The notes: generated by a model from the letters alone, not told the origin. DNA of 64,000 nt from Lysobacteraceae bacterium (GCA_016789405.1 JAEUPQ010000015.1:124001-188000), one strand, 5' to 3'; counted from the first letter of the stretch, positions 52,742-61,226 are shown. A program made the numbers and translations.

Positions 52742-54915
52742 TGCACGCATCGCATCGAACCGCATCGCACGACACAGGACGCCAACGCATGCAAAGCAAC
52801 CAACGGAAGGGCAGCAAGGCAGCGCAGTGGATGCAGGCGTTCGGCATGGTGTGTCTCGCGTGTCTCGCAGTCTCCGGCATCGTGCGCGCCGAATCGCCGT
52901 CCACGCGCCCCACGATCGAAGCGCTGATGTCCGCACCGCGCCCGGAGCCGCCGGTCGCGGCTTCGCATGCGCCGGTGATCGGCTGGGCATCGTCGGAACG
53001 CGGCGTGCGCAACGTCTGGGTCGCGCGCGCGCCGGACTACGCGCCGAAACGGCTGTCCGCATACACAGAAGACGATGGCCAGGCGCTGGCCGCGCTGGCA
53101 TTGAGCGCCGATGGCCGCTGGCTTGCCTACGTGCGCGGCGGCGCGCCCGACGCAGCCGGCGTGGTGCTCAATCCCACCAGCGACCCCGACGGCGCGGAGC
53201 AGGCGGTGTGGCTGGTGCCGACGGATGGTTCTGCGCCGCCGCAGCGCATCGCGCCCGGTCGCGGCGCGCTGTTCGCACCGGGCGGCGACGCGCTCATCGT
53301 GCAGGGGCGCAGCGTCGGCTGCGTCGCACGTCCGGGCGCCGCTGCGCCGGCCTGGTGTGTCGATCCGCTGCTGAAGAATCGCGGCGCGAATGCCGCCGTG
53401 GCGTTCTCGCCCGACGGCACGCAATTGCTGTTCACCAGCCATCGCGGCGACCGCGCCTTCGTCGGCGTGCTCGACCTGGCCGCGCGCAGCGTGCGCTGGA
53501 TGGCGCCGGACTTTTCGATCGACAGCGCGCCGGTATGGTCGCCGGATGGTCGCCGTGTCGCGTGGCTTCGCCAGCCTGCGCTGCGGCCGGGCGAAGCCTT
53601 CAACCTGACCGCCGCGCAGGCGTTCGAGATCTGGGTGGCCGATGTCGAGACTGGCGAAGGCCACCGCGTCTTTCGTTCGAACGATCGCGCCGGTGGCTAC
53701 GCGCAGTTCGCCGTCGACACGCCGCTGCGCTGGGCGCGCGATGGACGGCTGCTGTTCGCGTCGGAAGAAAACGGCTGGCTGCACTGGTACGCGCTCGCAG
53801 CCGATGGCGGCACGCCGATGTCGCTCTCGCGCGGCGAATGCGAAGTGGAGTCCGCCGCGCTCGGCGCTGACGGCACGCTGGTCTACAGCGCCAACTGTGA
53901 CGGCATCGATCATCGCCAGCTGTTCCGCGCACGCAATGGCGCACCGCTGCGCCTGACCGCGCGCGACGCCATCGCCAGCGATCCGCTGGTGCTGGCCGAT
54001 GGCACGATCGCGTTCCGCCATGCCGATGCGCGCCTGCCGACGGCCATCGCGGTGATCTCCGCACGCGGCGGCGACCCGCGCCGCATCTTCCCGGCGACGT
54101 TGCCGGCGGAATTCCCGCTCGATCGACTCGTCGTGCCGCAGTCGGTGACGTTCAAGGCCGCCGATGGCCTGACCGTGCATGCGCAGGTCTTCCTGCCGCC
54201 GGCCACGCATCGCGGGCCGCGCCCGGCGCTGCTCTACCTCCACGGCGGCCCGATCCGGCAGATGCTCGCCGGCTGGCATCCCGGCGCCTACTACTACAGC
54301 GATTACGCCAACCAGCAGTGGCTGGCCAGTCGCGGCTTCGTCGTGCTCGCGCTGAATTTCCGCGCCGGCACCGGCTACGGCCAGGCCTATCGCCGCGCGC
54401 CGGGGCAGGGCCCGCGTGGCGCGAGCGAATACCAGGACGTGCTGGCCGCGCAGGCGTGGCTGGCCGCGCGTGCCGACGTGGACCGCGCGCGCATCGGCGT
54501 TTACGGCGGTTCGTACGGCGGTTTCCTCACGGCGATGGCGCTGGCGCGCAATTCCGACCTGTTCGCGGCCGGCGTCGATCGCCACGGCGTGCACGACTGG
54601 CGCGAGAGCGCCAAGGGTGGCGACAACAGCGGCCTGTGGGGCCTGCGTCCGCACGAACTGGAACTGGCCGGCCGCTCGTCGCCGGTCGAACACCTCGACG
54701 GCTGGCGCTCGCCGGTGCTGCTGATCCACGGCGACGACGACCGCGCGGTGAAGTTCAGCCATGGCATCGACCTGGTGCGGCGCCTGCGCGACCGCGAGGC
54801 GCCGGTGGAAACCCTGGTCTTTCCCGACGAAGACCACTGGTTCCTGCGCCACGCGCACTGGCTGCGCGCGCATCGCGCCGCGATGGGTTTCTTCGAGAAG
54901 CACCTGAGGCCCTGA
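52741..54915 (+). CDS. S9-family prolyl oligopeptidase-like peptidase, exported
   Basis: This is a 724-residue serine peptidase. A hydrophobic segment (QAFGMVCLACLAVSGIVRA, about 32-50) suggests export. WD40/TolB-like propeller blades span about 75-440 (ALALSADGRWLAYV, AVAFSPDGTQLLFTS, PVWSPDGRRVAW). The catalytic domain has Ser591 in GGSYGGFL, Asp667 in HGDDD and His699 in DEDHW. It starts at ATG 52741 over the gor stop; ATG 52789 is an alternative that would place the signal nearer the start. It likely cleaves short peptides. Confidence 0.9.
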   Translation: MHASHRTASHDTGRQRMQSNQRKGSKAAQWMQAFGMVCLACLAVSGIVRAESPSTRPTIEALMSAPRPEPPVAASHAPVIGWASSERGVRNVWVARAPDYAPKRLSAYTEDDGQALAALALSADGRWLAYVRGGAPDAAGVVLNPTSDPDGAEQAVWLVPTDGSAPPQRIAPGRGALFAPGGDALIVQGRSVGCVARPGAAAPAWCVDPLLKNRGANAAVAFSPDGTQLLFTSHRGDRAFVGVLDLAARSVRWMAPDFSIDSAPVWSPDGRRVAWLRQPALRPGEAFNLTAAQAFEIWVADVETGEGHRVFRSNDRAGGYAQFAVDTPLRWARDGRLLFASEENGWLHWYALAADGGTPMSLSRGECEVESAALGADGTLVYSANCDGIDHRQLFRARNGAPLRLTARDAIASDPLVLADGTIAFRHADARLPTAIAVISARGGDPRRIFPATLPAEFPLDRLVVPQSVTFKAADGLTVHAQVFLPPATHRGPRPALLYLHGGPIRQMLAGWHPGAYYYSDYANQQWLASRGFVVLALNFRAGTGYGQAYRRAPGQGPRGASEYQDVLAAQAWLAARADVDRARIGVYGGSYGGFLTAMALARNSDLFAAGVDRHGVHDWRESAKGGDNSGLWGLRPHELELAGRSSPVEHLDGWRSPVLLIHGDDDRAVKFSHGIDLVRRLRDREAPVETLVFPDEDHWFLRHAHWLRAHRAAMGFFEKHLRP

Positions 54916-54941
54916 GCCGGACGCCGGTTAAACTGCCCGCC

Positions 54942-55727
54942 ATGGACATCTGCACGTTGCATCGCGGCACCGCGCCGCTCCTGGTCAGCCTGCCGCACGA
55001 CGGCAGCCGCATCCCCGACGACCTCGCCGCGCGCATGACGCCCGAGGCGCGGCGCGCACCCGACACCGACTGGCACGTGTCGCGGCTGTACGCCTTCGCC
55101 CGCGACCTCGGCGCCTCGATCCTCGTGCCGCAATACTCGCGCTACGTCGTCGACCTCAACCGCCCGCCCGACGACGTCTCGCTGTATCCCGGGCAGAACA
55201 CCACCGGCCTGTGCCCGATCGTCCGTTTCTCCGGCGACCCGGTGTATCTGCCGGAGCAGGAACCCACGCCGGACGAAGTCGCGGCGCGCGTCGACACGTA
55301 CTGGCGCCCGTACCACGACGCGCTGCGCGGCGAACTCGACCGCCTGCGCGCGCAGCACGGCCGCGTGCTGCTGTGGGAAGGCCATTCCATCCGCGGCGAG
55401 TGCCCGTTCCTGTTCGACGGCCGTCTGCCGGACCTCAACATCGGCACCGCTGCCGGCACGAGTTGCGCACCCGCGCGACAGGCGCGCATCGAAGCCGCGC
55501 TCTCGTCGCAACACGACTACGACTGGGTGCTCAACGGCCGCTTCAAGGGCGGCTACATCACCCGGCACTACGGCGATCCCGCGAACGGCATCGATGCCGT
55601 GCAGCTGGAGATCAGCCAGCGCATCTACATGGACGAGGATTCGTTCGCGTACGACGACGCGCTTGCGGCCTCGGCCGCACGCGCCATCCGCGCATTGATC
55701 GAAGCCGCGCTGCGCGCCGACGCATGA
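54942..55727 (+). CDS. N-formylglutamate amidohydrolase family protein
   Basis: This is a 261-residue metal-dependent amidohydrolase of the HutG/N-formylglutamate deformylase type. SLPHDGSRIP and DTDWHVSRLY give the early metal residues, PQYSRYVVDLNRPPDD is the signature, and LLWEGHSIRG and QLEISQRIYMDE complete the fold. In histidine catabolism it yields glutamate and formate, but no other hut gene is here, so the in vivo substrate is open. It ends over the next start (ATGA). Confidence 0.87.
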   Translation: MDICTLHRGTAPLLVSLPHDGSRIPDDLAARMTPEARRAPDTDWHVSRLYAFARDLGASILVPQYSRYVVDLNRPPDDVSLYPGQNTTGLCPIVRFSGDPVYLPEQEPTPDEVAARVDTYWRPYHDALRGELDRLRAQHGRVLLWEGHSIRGECPFLFDGRLPDLNIGTAAGTSCAPARQARIEAALSSQHDYDWVLNGRFKGGYITRHYGDPANGIDAVQLEISQRIYMDEDSFAYDDALAASAARAIRALIEAALRADA

Positions 55728-56635
55728 GCGGTGCCGCCATGCCGGACGCGCGCCGGCTCGATCCGCTCGGCGTGCTGCTCGTCGCATGCGCCGCGGTCGC
55801 GTTCTCCGGCAAGGCCATCATCGTCAAGCTCTGCTACCGGCACGGTGTCGATGCCGTCACCCTGCTGGCATTGCGCATGGTCGTCGCGCTGCCGTTCTTC
55901 GTTGCGATGGCCGTGTGGGCCGCGCGCCGCGCCGCACCGCTGCAGGCCGGCGACCGCTGGCGCATCCTCGCGCTCGGCGCCAGCGGCTATTACCTCGCCA
56001 GCCTGTTCGATTTCCTCGGCCTGGCCTACATCTCGGCCACGCTCGAACGCGTCATCCTCTACCTCACGCCCACCCTGGTGCTGCTGATCGGCGTGCTGCT
56101 CGCGCGGCGCTGGCCCTCGCGGCTGCAGTGGATCGCGCTCGGCGTGAGCTATCTCGGCGTCGCGCTCGCCTTCGGCCACGACCTGCGTGTGGACGGGGAG
56201 GGCACGCTCATCGGCAGCACGCTCGTGTTCTGCAGCGCGCTCTCGTATGCCGCCTATCTCTACGGCAGCGGCGAACTCGTCGGCCGCATCGGCGCGGTCC
56301 GCCTCACCGCCTACGCCAGCATCGTCGCCAGCCTGCTGTGCATCGGCCAGTACCTGATCCTGCAACCGATGCCGCTCGCCGACGTCGCCTGCGAGGTCTA
56401 CGCGCTCTCGCTGCTCAACGGCACGCTCTGCACCGTGCTCCCCGTGCTCGCCACGATGATGGGCATCCGCCGCATCGGCTCCGGCCCCGCCGCACAGATC
56501 GGCATGATCGGCCCGGTGTCCACGATCGTGCTGAGCCTGCTGATCCTGCACGAGCCGATGGGGGTTTGGCAGGTGGCTGGCACGGTGCTGGTCGCGGCGG
56601 GGGTATTGGTGGTTTCGCGGGGTAGGGTGGGGTGA
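55724..56635 (+). CDS. DMT-superfamily (EamA) transporter
   Basis: This is a 303-residue inner-membrane protein with ten helices in two EamA repeats (AVAFSGKAIIVKLCYRHGVDA in the first, SALSYAAYLYGSGELVGRIG in the second). Members export amino acids or related metabolites; the substrate is unknown. ATG 55724 overlaps the preceding stop; ATG 55739 is possible. The stop lies 2 nt from the left end of an IS3 remnant, so the gene seems intact, but its original downstream context is lost. Confidence 0.87.
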   Translation: MSGAAMPDARRLDPLGVLLVACAAVAFSGKAIIVKLCYRHGVDAVTLLALRMVVALPFFVAMAVWAARRAAPLQAGDRWRILALGASGYYLASLFDFLGLAYISATLERVILYLTPTLVLLIGVLLARRWPSRLQWIALGVSYLGVALAFGHDLRVDGEGTLIGSTLVFCSALSYAAYLYGSGELVGRIGAVRLTAYASIVASLLCIGQYLILQPMPLADVACEVYALSLLNGTLCTVLPVLATMMGIRRIGSGPAAQIGMIGPVSTIVLSLLILHEPMGVWQVAGTVLVAAGVLVVSRGRVG

Positions 56636-56682
56636 GGGCGACGTCCCCCGGTTTCAGTAGCGGGGCTGTTTGGAGTCCGGGG

Positions 56683-57520
56683 TTAGGGTAACTGAGTTGC
56701 CAGTTGCCTTGCATAGTCGGCAGGCGTCAGCCCGCCGAGGGTCTTCTTCGGTTTCTCATCGTTGTACTCGTGGCGCCAGGTTTCGATGATGGTGGGGGCC
56801 TGCAGCAGGCTGGTGAACCAGTGCTCATTGAGGCATTCGTCGCGCAGGCGGCCGTTGAACGATTCGACATGAGCGTTCTGATTCGGTTTTTCCCGGCTCG
56901 ATCAGGCGCAGCTCGACGCCGCGTTCGTGGGCCCACATCACCATTGCCTTTCCGTAGACTTCCTTGCCGTTGTCGGTGCGGATGATCTTCGGCAAACTGC
57001 GGGTGAACGTCAGACGATCAAGCACGCGCGTCAGCATCAGGCCGGAGATGGTACGTTCGACCTCGATGGCCACCGCCTCGTGGGTGGCGTCGTCGATGAT
57101 CATCAGGCATTTGAGAATACGGCCGTCGGCGGTCCGATCGAACACAAAGCCCATCGACCACACCCGGTTGGCCGCAGTCGGACGCAGCAACGGCTGCCGC
57201 TCGCCGATCAGCACCTTCTTGTGCTTGCGCCGTCGCACCTGCAGCTTCGCTTCCCGGTACAGCCGTTCCACGCGCTTGTAGTTCACGATCATCCCTGGCT
57301 GTCGCAGTTTGAGGTGGATCATCCCGACGCCGTAACGCTTGTAGCGCTGCGCGAGGGCCTGGATGCGCTCGTGCAGCTCCCTGTTGCCGTCCTGGCGCGG
57401 CACGTAGCGGAATGCGCTGGCGCTCATCTGCACGAGCCTGAGCGAGCGCCGCTCGCTCAGGCCCCGATCGATCAACTGCCGCACAGGCTCGCATCGCGCC
57501 GGTGCGGTCAGGGCTTTTTT
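56683..57520 (-). pseudogene. IS3 transposase orfB (DDE integrase), inactivated
   Basis: The orfB frame, entered by the -1 shift, reads KKALTAPARCEPVRQLIDRGL and continues as an IS3 integrase (RYGVGMIHLKLRQPGMIVNYKRV). The expected first acidic residue is lost: VWSMGFVFD has Gly for Asp (codon 57151-57149). The second, RTDNGKE, is kept. At 56887-56891 five A residues replace the expected three in the EPGK-PNQN region, so the frame breaks; the remainder (VESFNGRLRDECLNEHW to ATQLP) is readable only in another frame. Confidence 0.9.
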
Positions 57521-57582
57521 CGCAGAACGTCCTTGATGACATCGTTCTCGAAGATCTGCTCTTCGGAAAAACGCTTCTTCAC
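57508..57582 (-). pseudogene. IS3 orfA remnant with internal deletion and slippage site
   Basis: Only 24 codons remain (VKKRFSEEQIFENDVIKDVLRKKP) against about 88 in intact relatives. The N-terminal VKKRFSEEQ is joined in frame to the C-terminal IFENDVIKDVLRKK, as if a deletion ran between two similar GAGCAGAT(C) stretches. The A AAA AAG heptamer for -1 frameshifting into orfB is intact at 57520-57514. The start is GTG 57582 with GGAG upstream. Confidence 0.8.
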
Positions 57583-57651
57583 GTCCAATCTCCTCGTGTT
57601 GGGGAATTGGACTCCAGATCCGGGCGCTACTCAAAACCGGGGGGACGTCGC

Positions 57652-57937
57652 TTTATCGTTGCGTTGCTACGAGGTCGCTTCTGCGAGTGCACTCGCAGAA
57701 GCAAATTCGAAATCAGGCACGGCTTGGGCTTGTCCACGTGCTCTTTGCCGGCACAGCCGGGAAGAGTGCGGGGACCAAACTTACCCAACCCCATTGAGCA
57801 ACCGCTAAGCCACCCCGCCTGCCCCGCTAAGGGCGTACTTGCGCATCCACAGGTCAGCTTTTGCGCCATAGTCAGCGTAGCAAGAAAGTATCTGCTGTCT
57901 AGCTAAAACGGATATCCGTATCACGATCCGTACAACG
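57652..57937. other. Intergenic region between IS remnant and tRNA-Val terminator
   Basis: This 286-nt region is lower in GC than its surroundings. It holds the 26-bp palindrome at 57677-57702 and no gene I can support; an 80-codon minus-strand frame here is Cys/Pro/Gly-rich without homology-like features. Confidence 0.45.
57677..57702. repeat. Perfect 26-bp palindrome
   Basis: The 13-nt half GCTTCTGCGAGTG is exactly mirrored, with no loop. It lacks a T-tract, so it is not a standard terminator. It could be a protein-binding site or a cruciform, or the remnant of another element next to the IS. Confidence 0.75.
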
Positions 57938-57962
57938 AAAAAGGCCACCTGCGGAGGTGGCC
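57938..57962 (-). terminator. Terminator of tRNA-Val
   Basis: On the minus strand an 8-bp stem (57962-57955 with 57950-57943) with a 4-nt loop is followed by TTTTTC. It lies 18 nt beyond the tRNA 3' end. Confidence 0.88.
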
Positions 57963-57979
57963 TAAGTCGTTGAATTAAA

Positions 57980-58054
57980 TGGTGGGCGGTGCAGGGTTCG
58001 AACCTGCGACCCTTGCCGTGTGAAGGCAATGCTCTACCGCTGAGCTAACCGCCC
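57980..58054 (-). tRNA. tRNA-Val(CAC)
   Basis: This 75-nt tRNA includes an encoded CCA (57980-57982). The acceptor GGGCGGT pairs with ACCGCCC. The anticodon arm TTGCC-TTCACAC-GGCAA puts CAC at positions 34-36, reading GUG codons. The T-arm is GCAGGTTCGAACCCTGC. An IS remnant sits 330 nt downstream, not within it. Confidence 0.95.
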
Positions 58055-58132
58055 GATGTCGCGGGCGGCCATTGTACGGAGGACGTGGCGAGGAGGCAAG
58101 CGGCCGTCATCGGCCGCCGCCGGCACCCTGAA

Positions 58133-58984
58133 TCACTCGATTTCGGACTTCGCGTAGGCGGCGTCTAGCGCTTCCATCGCGTCCTGAGGCTTGGTGCCGG
58201 CGGCCTTCTCGTATGCGGCGGCGGCATCGTCTTCCTTCTTGTCGCCGTGCAGGAGCATCAGCACGTTGCCGTACTCGACCAGGGCGATGGGGGAGGCGGG
58301 TGTCAGCTTGAGGGCTTCCTTGATGTGTTTTTCGGCGTCGGCTGCTTTGGCGCCGTAGGTGAGGCCGCCGATCATCGCGCCGATCTTCGAGATGATCTCT
58401 GCGTGGTACAGGGCCATCGCGGTGTGAGCTTCGGCGTGTTTCGGTGCCAGCTCCAGTGCGGTCTCCAGCGAGGCCCTGACCTTGCCGGCGATGCCTTCCT
58501 TCAGGGCCTTTGCGATCGACACCCCCTGGCTGTAACGACCGAGGGCGAAAGCGTGGCGATAGTGGCTGTTGGCCTCGTCGGGAAGCGCCTTGATCGCCGC
58601 TTCGGCGAGCTTTGCGGCCTGTTCGAAACGCTTCAGCTTCTCGGCGTCCGAGTCGACCAGATAGGTGGCATGGATGCCGAGTGCCTTGATTGCGACAGAG
58701 GTGCCGATCGGTCCCAGCGCCTCCCCGGCCTCGAACGCAGCCTTGAAATCACCGCCATGGAACTTGCGCCAGGCTTCCTGGAGCGCCTCAGACAGCGCGT
58801 CGGCATCCAGCCCCTTGGGGGCGGCCTTCCCGGCCGCCTTGATCAGTACAGCGGCGCGCTTGGCATCCGGGAAGGGTTCGCAGTCGCCTGCATGCAGCTT
58901 GGGCCAGGCTTTCTTGAGTGCATCGCCGGCGTAGGCGAAGCCTTTTGCATCATGCGGGAAGGGGGCCCAGGTGGATTTGGCCAT
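58133..58984 (-). CDS. TPR-like helical repeat protein
   Basis: This is a 283-residue soluble protein made of helical repeats (KLAEAAIKALPDEANSHYRHAFALGRY, SLETALELAPKHAEAHTAMALYHAE, HIKEALKLTPASPIALVEYGNVL), a TPR-like pattern. The N-terminal MAKSTWAPFPHDAKGF is Trp/Lys-rich. It has no signal peptide. TPR proteins mediate protein contacts; its partner is unknown. ATG 58984 is used, as the longer frame runs into intergenic sequence. Confidence 0.78.
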   Translation of the reverse strand: MAKSTWAPFPHDAKGFAYAGDALKKAWPKLHAGDCEPFPDAKRAAVLIKAAGKAAPKGLDADALSEALQEAWRKFHGGDFKAAFEAGEALGPIGTSVAIKALGIHATYLVDSDAEKLKRFEQAAKLAEAAIKALPDEANSHYRHAFALGRYSQGVSIAKALKEGIAGKVRASLETALELAPKHAEAHTAMALYHAEIISKIGAMIGGLTYGAKAADAEKHIKEALKLTPASPIALVEYGNVLMLLHGDKKEDDAAAAYEKAAGTKPQDAMEALDAAYAKSEIE

Positions 58985-59169
58985 CGTTCGTTTCCTCCGA
59001 AATGTGCATGGAGCATCCCGCGAGTCGCGGCGACAGGCAAGTCCTGTCGAGCTGTCCGGACCGACTGTGGCTCGGGAGCGAGACATAGTGTGTTTGCTCT
59101 TACCATACGGCGCAGTCTGTTGCTGTCCCGAGCCGGGTTTTCCGGCGCCACATGCAACGGAGTCCATCC

Positions 59170-59568
59170 ATGGCACGCAAGACCTCCCCCCGTATCGCAC
59201 CGACCGCGAGCCCGCGTCATTTCTGGCTGGCCGGCCTCGGTTTCGTTTCCATTGCAAGTCGTCGCGCGGTCTCGACCGCGGGTACGGCAGCCGATCGCGC
59301 CGTGCGCGCCCGCCAGGATGTCATGGCCGCGATGCAGAAGGCGCGTTCGCGCGCAACGGCGGCAACGACCGACCTGCGTGATCGCATCGAGGCTGGTGCG
59401 GAACGCATGAATGCGGTCGTGGAAGATGCGCTGTCGCCGCTGGTCGCGAAGTTGAGGCAAGGCAAGTCCAAGCGTGTCGTGCGTCGCGGCCGCAAGCCGG
59501 TGGCGAAGAAGTCCAGGCGCGCTGCCGTCGCGAAGAAGCAAGTGGCACGCCGCACGCGTCGCGGCTGA
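59170..59568 (+). CDS. Phasin-like protein with basic histone-like tail
   Basis: This 132-residue protein has an N-terminal FWLAGLGFVSIASRR like PhaF-type phasins, an amphipathic Ala-rich helix (RARQDVMAAMQKARSRATAATTDLRDRIEAG) and a Lys/Arg/Ala tail from about 98 to the end. PhaF phasins bind polyester granules with the helix and DNA with the tail. A second, partial phasin gene is 4 kb away. No phaC synthase is in the window, so the phasin role is inferred from pattern. Confidence 0.6.
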   Translation: MARKTSPRIAPTASPRHFWLAGLGFVSIASRRAVSTAGTAADRAVRARQDVMAAMQKARSRATAATTDLRDRIEAGAERMNAVVEDALSPLVAKLRQGKSKRVVRRGRKPVAKKSRRAAVAKKQVARRTRRG

Positions 59569-59593
59569 AGCATCAGAGTTCTACTGCCGAATG

Positions 59594-59622
59594 AAAAAGG
59601 GCGCTGGAAAGCGCCCTTTTTT
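59594..59622. terminator. Terminator after the phasin-like gene
   Basis: A GGGCGCT/AGCGCCC stem (59599-59605 with 59610-59616) with a GGAA-containing 4-nt loop has an A-run on the left and TTTTTT on the right. It works for the plus strand and also ends the converging small-peptide gene. Confidence 0.88.
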
Positions 59623-59640
59623 GCGATCGATGATCTGCGG

Positions 59641-59874
59641 TCAGTCGCGCTTGTTGCCTGCTGCATGCACGGCCGGCATTTTTGCCGGAATCTGCATGCC
59701 GCGACAGTAATAGTATTCGACCTCGCATGACCAGGGATCGCCACCGTAGGCAAGGCATTCCTGGTATTGCTGATAGCAGTACCAGGGAGACGAGGCGTTT
59801 GCCTTTCCATTCGGGAGTGCAAACAGAACCGCGATCGAGATGACGAGCGCACTGGTCTTCAACACAGTATTCAT
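59641..59874 (-). CDS. Small exported twin-CX6C peptide (copy A)
   Basis: This is a 77-residue precursor. A signal peptide (TSALVISIAVLFALPNGKANA) leads to a ~50-residue mature peptide with four Cys spaced C-x6-C-x9-C-x6-C (CYQQYQEC, then CEVEYYYC). The same spacing occurs in the neighbour at 60008-60202. Two helices pinned by two disulfides are a reasonable guess. ATG 59874 has AAGG 8 nt upstream; ATG 59880 is an alternative. I recognise no family. Confidence 0.7.
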   Translation of the reverse strand: MNTVLKTSALVISIAVLFALPNGKANASSPWYCYQQYQECLAYGGDPWSCEVEYYYCRGMQIPAKMPAVHAAGNKRD

Positions 59875-60007
59875 GAACATGTCCTTGTCGTATGAGCCCC
59901 CTGCGAGATCAAGCGTCCATGACGGCGTCGATGCACGCAATCGGCAGAAGGCAGAGGCTGAGTGAACGGTCGAAAGTGGACGACTGGCGGCTTGCCGGAC
60001 GCTTGGC

Positions 60008-60202
60008 TCAGGGAATCGGACACCCGTAACGCATGAGGCAATCTTCGTAGCGGGCATAGCATTCGTAGTAGGGAATGCCGCTTGCCCTGCACTCGACCAT
60101 CTGGCGGTAGCACGGATTCGGCCTGCAGACAGCATCAGCGCTGAGTGCCGAGATCGCCAACGTCAGGCCTGCCATCAAGGCCATCATCCTGGAACGCTTC
60201 AT
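60008..60202 (-). CDS. Small exported twin-CX6C peptide (copy B)
   Basis: This is a 64-residue precursor with signal MKRSRMMALMAGLTLAISALSADA and a mature part of ~40 residues. The core C-x6-C-x9-C-x6-C (CYRQMVEC, then CYARYEDC) repeats the spacing of copy A, with one extra Cys before (VCRPNPC) and one after (YGCPIP). AAGGAG lies 6 nt before ATG 60202, a strong ribosome site that fixes the start. The function is unknown. Confidence 0.75.
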   Translation of the reverse strand: MKRSRMMALMAGLTLAISALSADAVCRPNPCYRQMVECRASGIPYYECYARYEDCLMRYGCPIP

Positions 60203-60307
60203 CGAAAGCTCCTTTTCCATGATCCCCTGCAAGAGCGACTCTAGCCGGGCAAGGCGCTCGATTCTGCAGGCTTGCGCACGGTTTCGACGTCCCGCCGCCA
60301 CGGGCGG

Positions 60308-60934
60308 TCAATCCAGATAAGCGCGGATCAGCGTATTCAGATGTACCCGTTCGGCATCGCGCAGGAACGGGGCCAGGAGCATCATCACCTGCACGATGCC
60401 CTGCCGGATCGCGACCTGTTCGTCGCGGTCGCCTCGGGCCGAGGAGTAGTTGAGCCAGAACGTCGACAGCACCAGGACATTCGTCGATGCGGCATCGAGT
60501 TCGTCTGCCGAGGCGCGCATGACACCCGCCTGGCACAGCCCGCGCATGACGATGTGGGCACGGTCGTCGGCACGTTTGAGGATGCGCGCGAAGCGCATGC
60601 GCATGCGACGGTTGCGGCTGAGGATCTCGACGAGGTCGCGATACAGGAAGCGGTAATCCCAGATGCACTCGAACACCAGGTGCAACTGCAGCCAGATGTC
60701 CTCGAGTTCCGGCAGGCGGCCGGATGGCGAGGCCAGGGCGTTGTCCATGCGCTCTTCGTAGCGTGCGAAGAGCTGCTCGATGATGTCGTCCTTGTTGCGG
60801 AAGTGGTAGTACAGGTTCCCCGGGCTGATTTCCAGCTCGTCCGCGATGTGGTTCGTGGTGACATTCGGCTCACCCTGCGCGTTGAACATCGCAAGGGAGG
60901 CATCGAGGATGCGCTGTCGAGTCTGCTTTGCCAT
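60308..60934 (-). CDS. TetR-family regulator
   Basis: This is a 208-residue repressor. The N-terminal HTH reads RQRILDASLAMFNAQGEPNVTTNHIADELEISPGNLYYHFRNKDDIIEQLFARYE. The rest is a helical ligand domain of the TetR_C (DUF6285-like) type seen in fatty-acid regulators. It follows the acyl-CoA-binding protein gene by 34 nt and is divergent from the acyl reductase, so it may sense acyl-CoA and control both. Confidence 0.85.
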   Translation of the reverse strand: MAKQTRQRILDASLAMFNAQGEPNVTTNHIADELEISPGNLYYHFRNKDDIIEQLFARYEERMDNALASPSGRLPELEDIWLQLHLVFECIWDYRFLYRDLVEILSRNRRMRMRFARILKRADDRAHIVMRGLCQAGVMRASADELDAASTNVLVLSTFWLNYSSARGDRDEQVAIRQGIVQVMMLLAPFLRDAERVHLNTLIRAYLD

Positions 60935-60968
60935 CGAGGCGGGCTGCCTGGTGCAGCGAACGGGCGGA

Positions 60969-61226
60969 TCAGCCGACCAGCTTCTTGACCGTGTCCACGT
61001 ACTTCTTCATCGCATCGTCCTTCGACGTGCCTTTCAGCTTGGCCCATGCTTCGTACTTGGCCGTGCCGACGAAATCGAAGAACCCGGGCTTGTCGCCGTG
61101 CACGTCGCCCTCGGAACCCTGCTTGTAGAGGGCGTACAGACGCAGCAGGGTGTCGTTGTCGGGACGTTCGGACAGGCCCTGGACGTCCTTGGCGGCTTGT
61201 TCGAACAGCTTCTGCAAATCGGACAT
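60969..61226 (-). CDS. Acyl-CoA-binding protein
   Basis: This is an 85-residue four-helix ACBP. The signature LYALYKQGSEGDV and the DFVGTAKYEAWAKLKGTSKDDAMKKYV helix contain the Tyr/Lys residues that hold the CoA 3'-phosphate. ACBPs carry long-chain acyl-CoA in the cytosol. It begins MSDLQKLFEQ at 61226, upstream of the TetR gene and divergent from the acyl reductase gene. Confidence 0.93.
   Translation of the reverse strand: MSDLQKLFEQAAKDVQGLSERPDNDTLLRLYALYKQGSEGDVHGDKPGFFDFVGTAKYEAWAKLKGTSKDDAMKKYVDTVKKLVG

Larger units (their letters stand above)
56638..57651 (-). mobile_element. Degenerate IS3-family insertion sequence
   Basis: This is a 1014-bp element bounded by imperfect inverted repeats of about 41-43 bp: 56638-56678 and 57609-57651, both reading GCGACGTCCCCC inward and both ending TGGAGTCC. 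It holds an orfA remnant, the A AAA AAG slippage site and orfB. The transposase is dead by three separate lesions: an internal orfA deletion, a first catalytic Asp changed to Gly, and a frameshift before the catalytic Glu. No target-site duplication could be identified. Confidence 0.88.

Noticed and set aside
57627-57869. 80-codon minus-strand frame after the IS
   Set aside because: It spans the IS end and the palindrome, is Cys/Pro/Gly-rich and lacks a ribosome site; it is probably non-coding.
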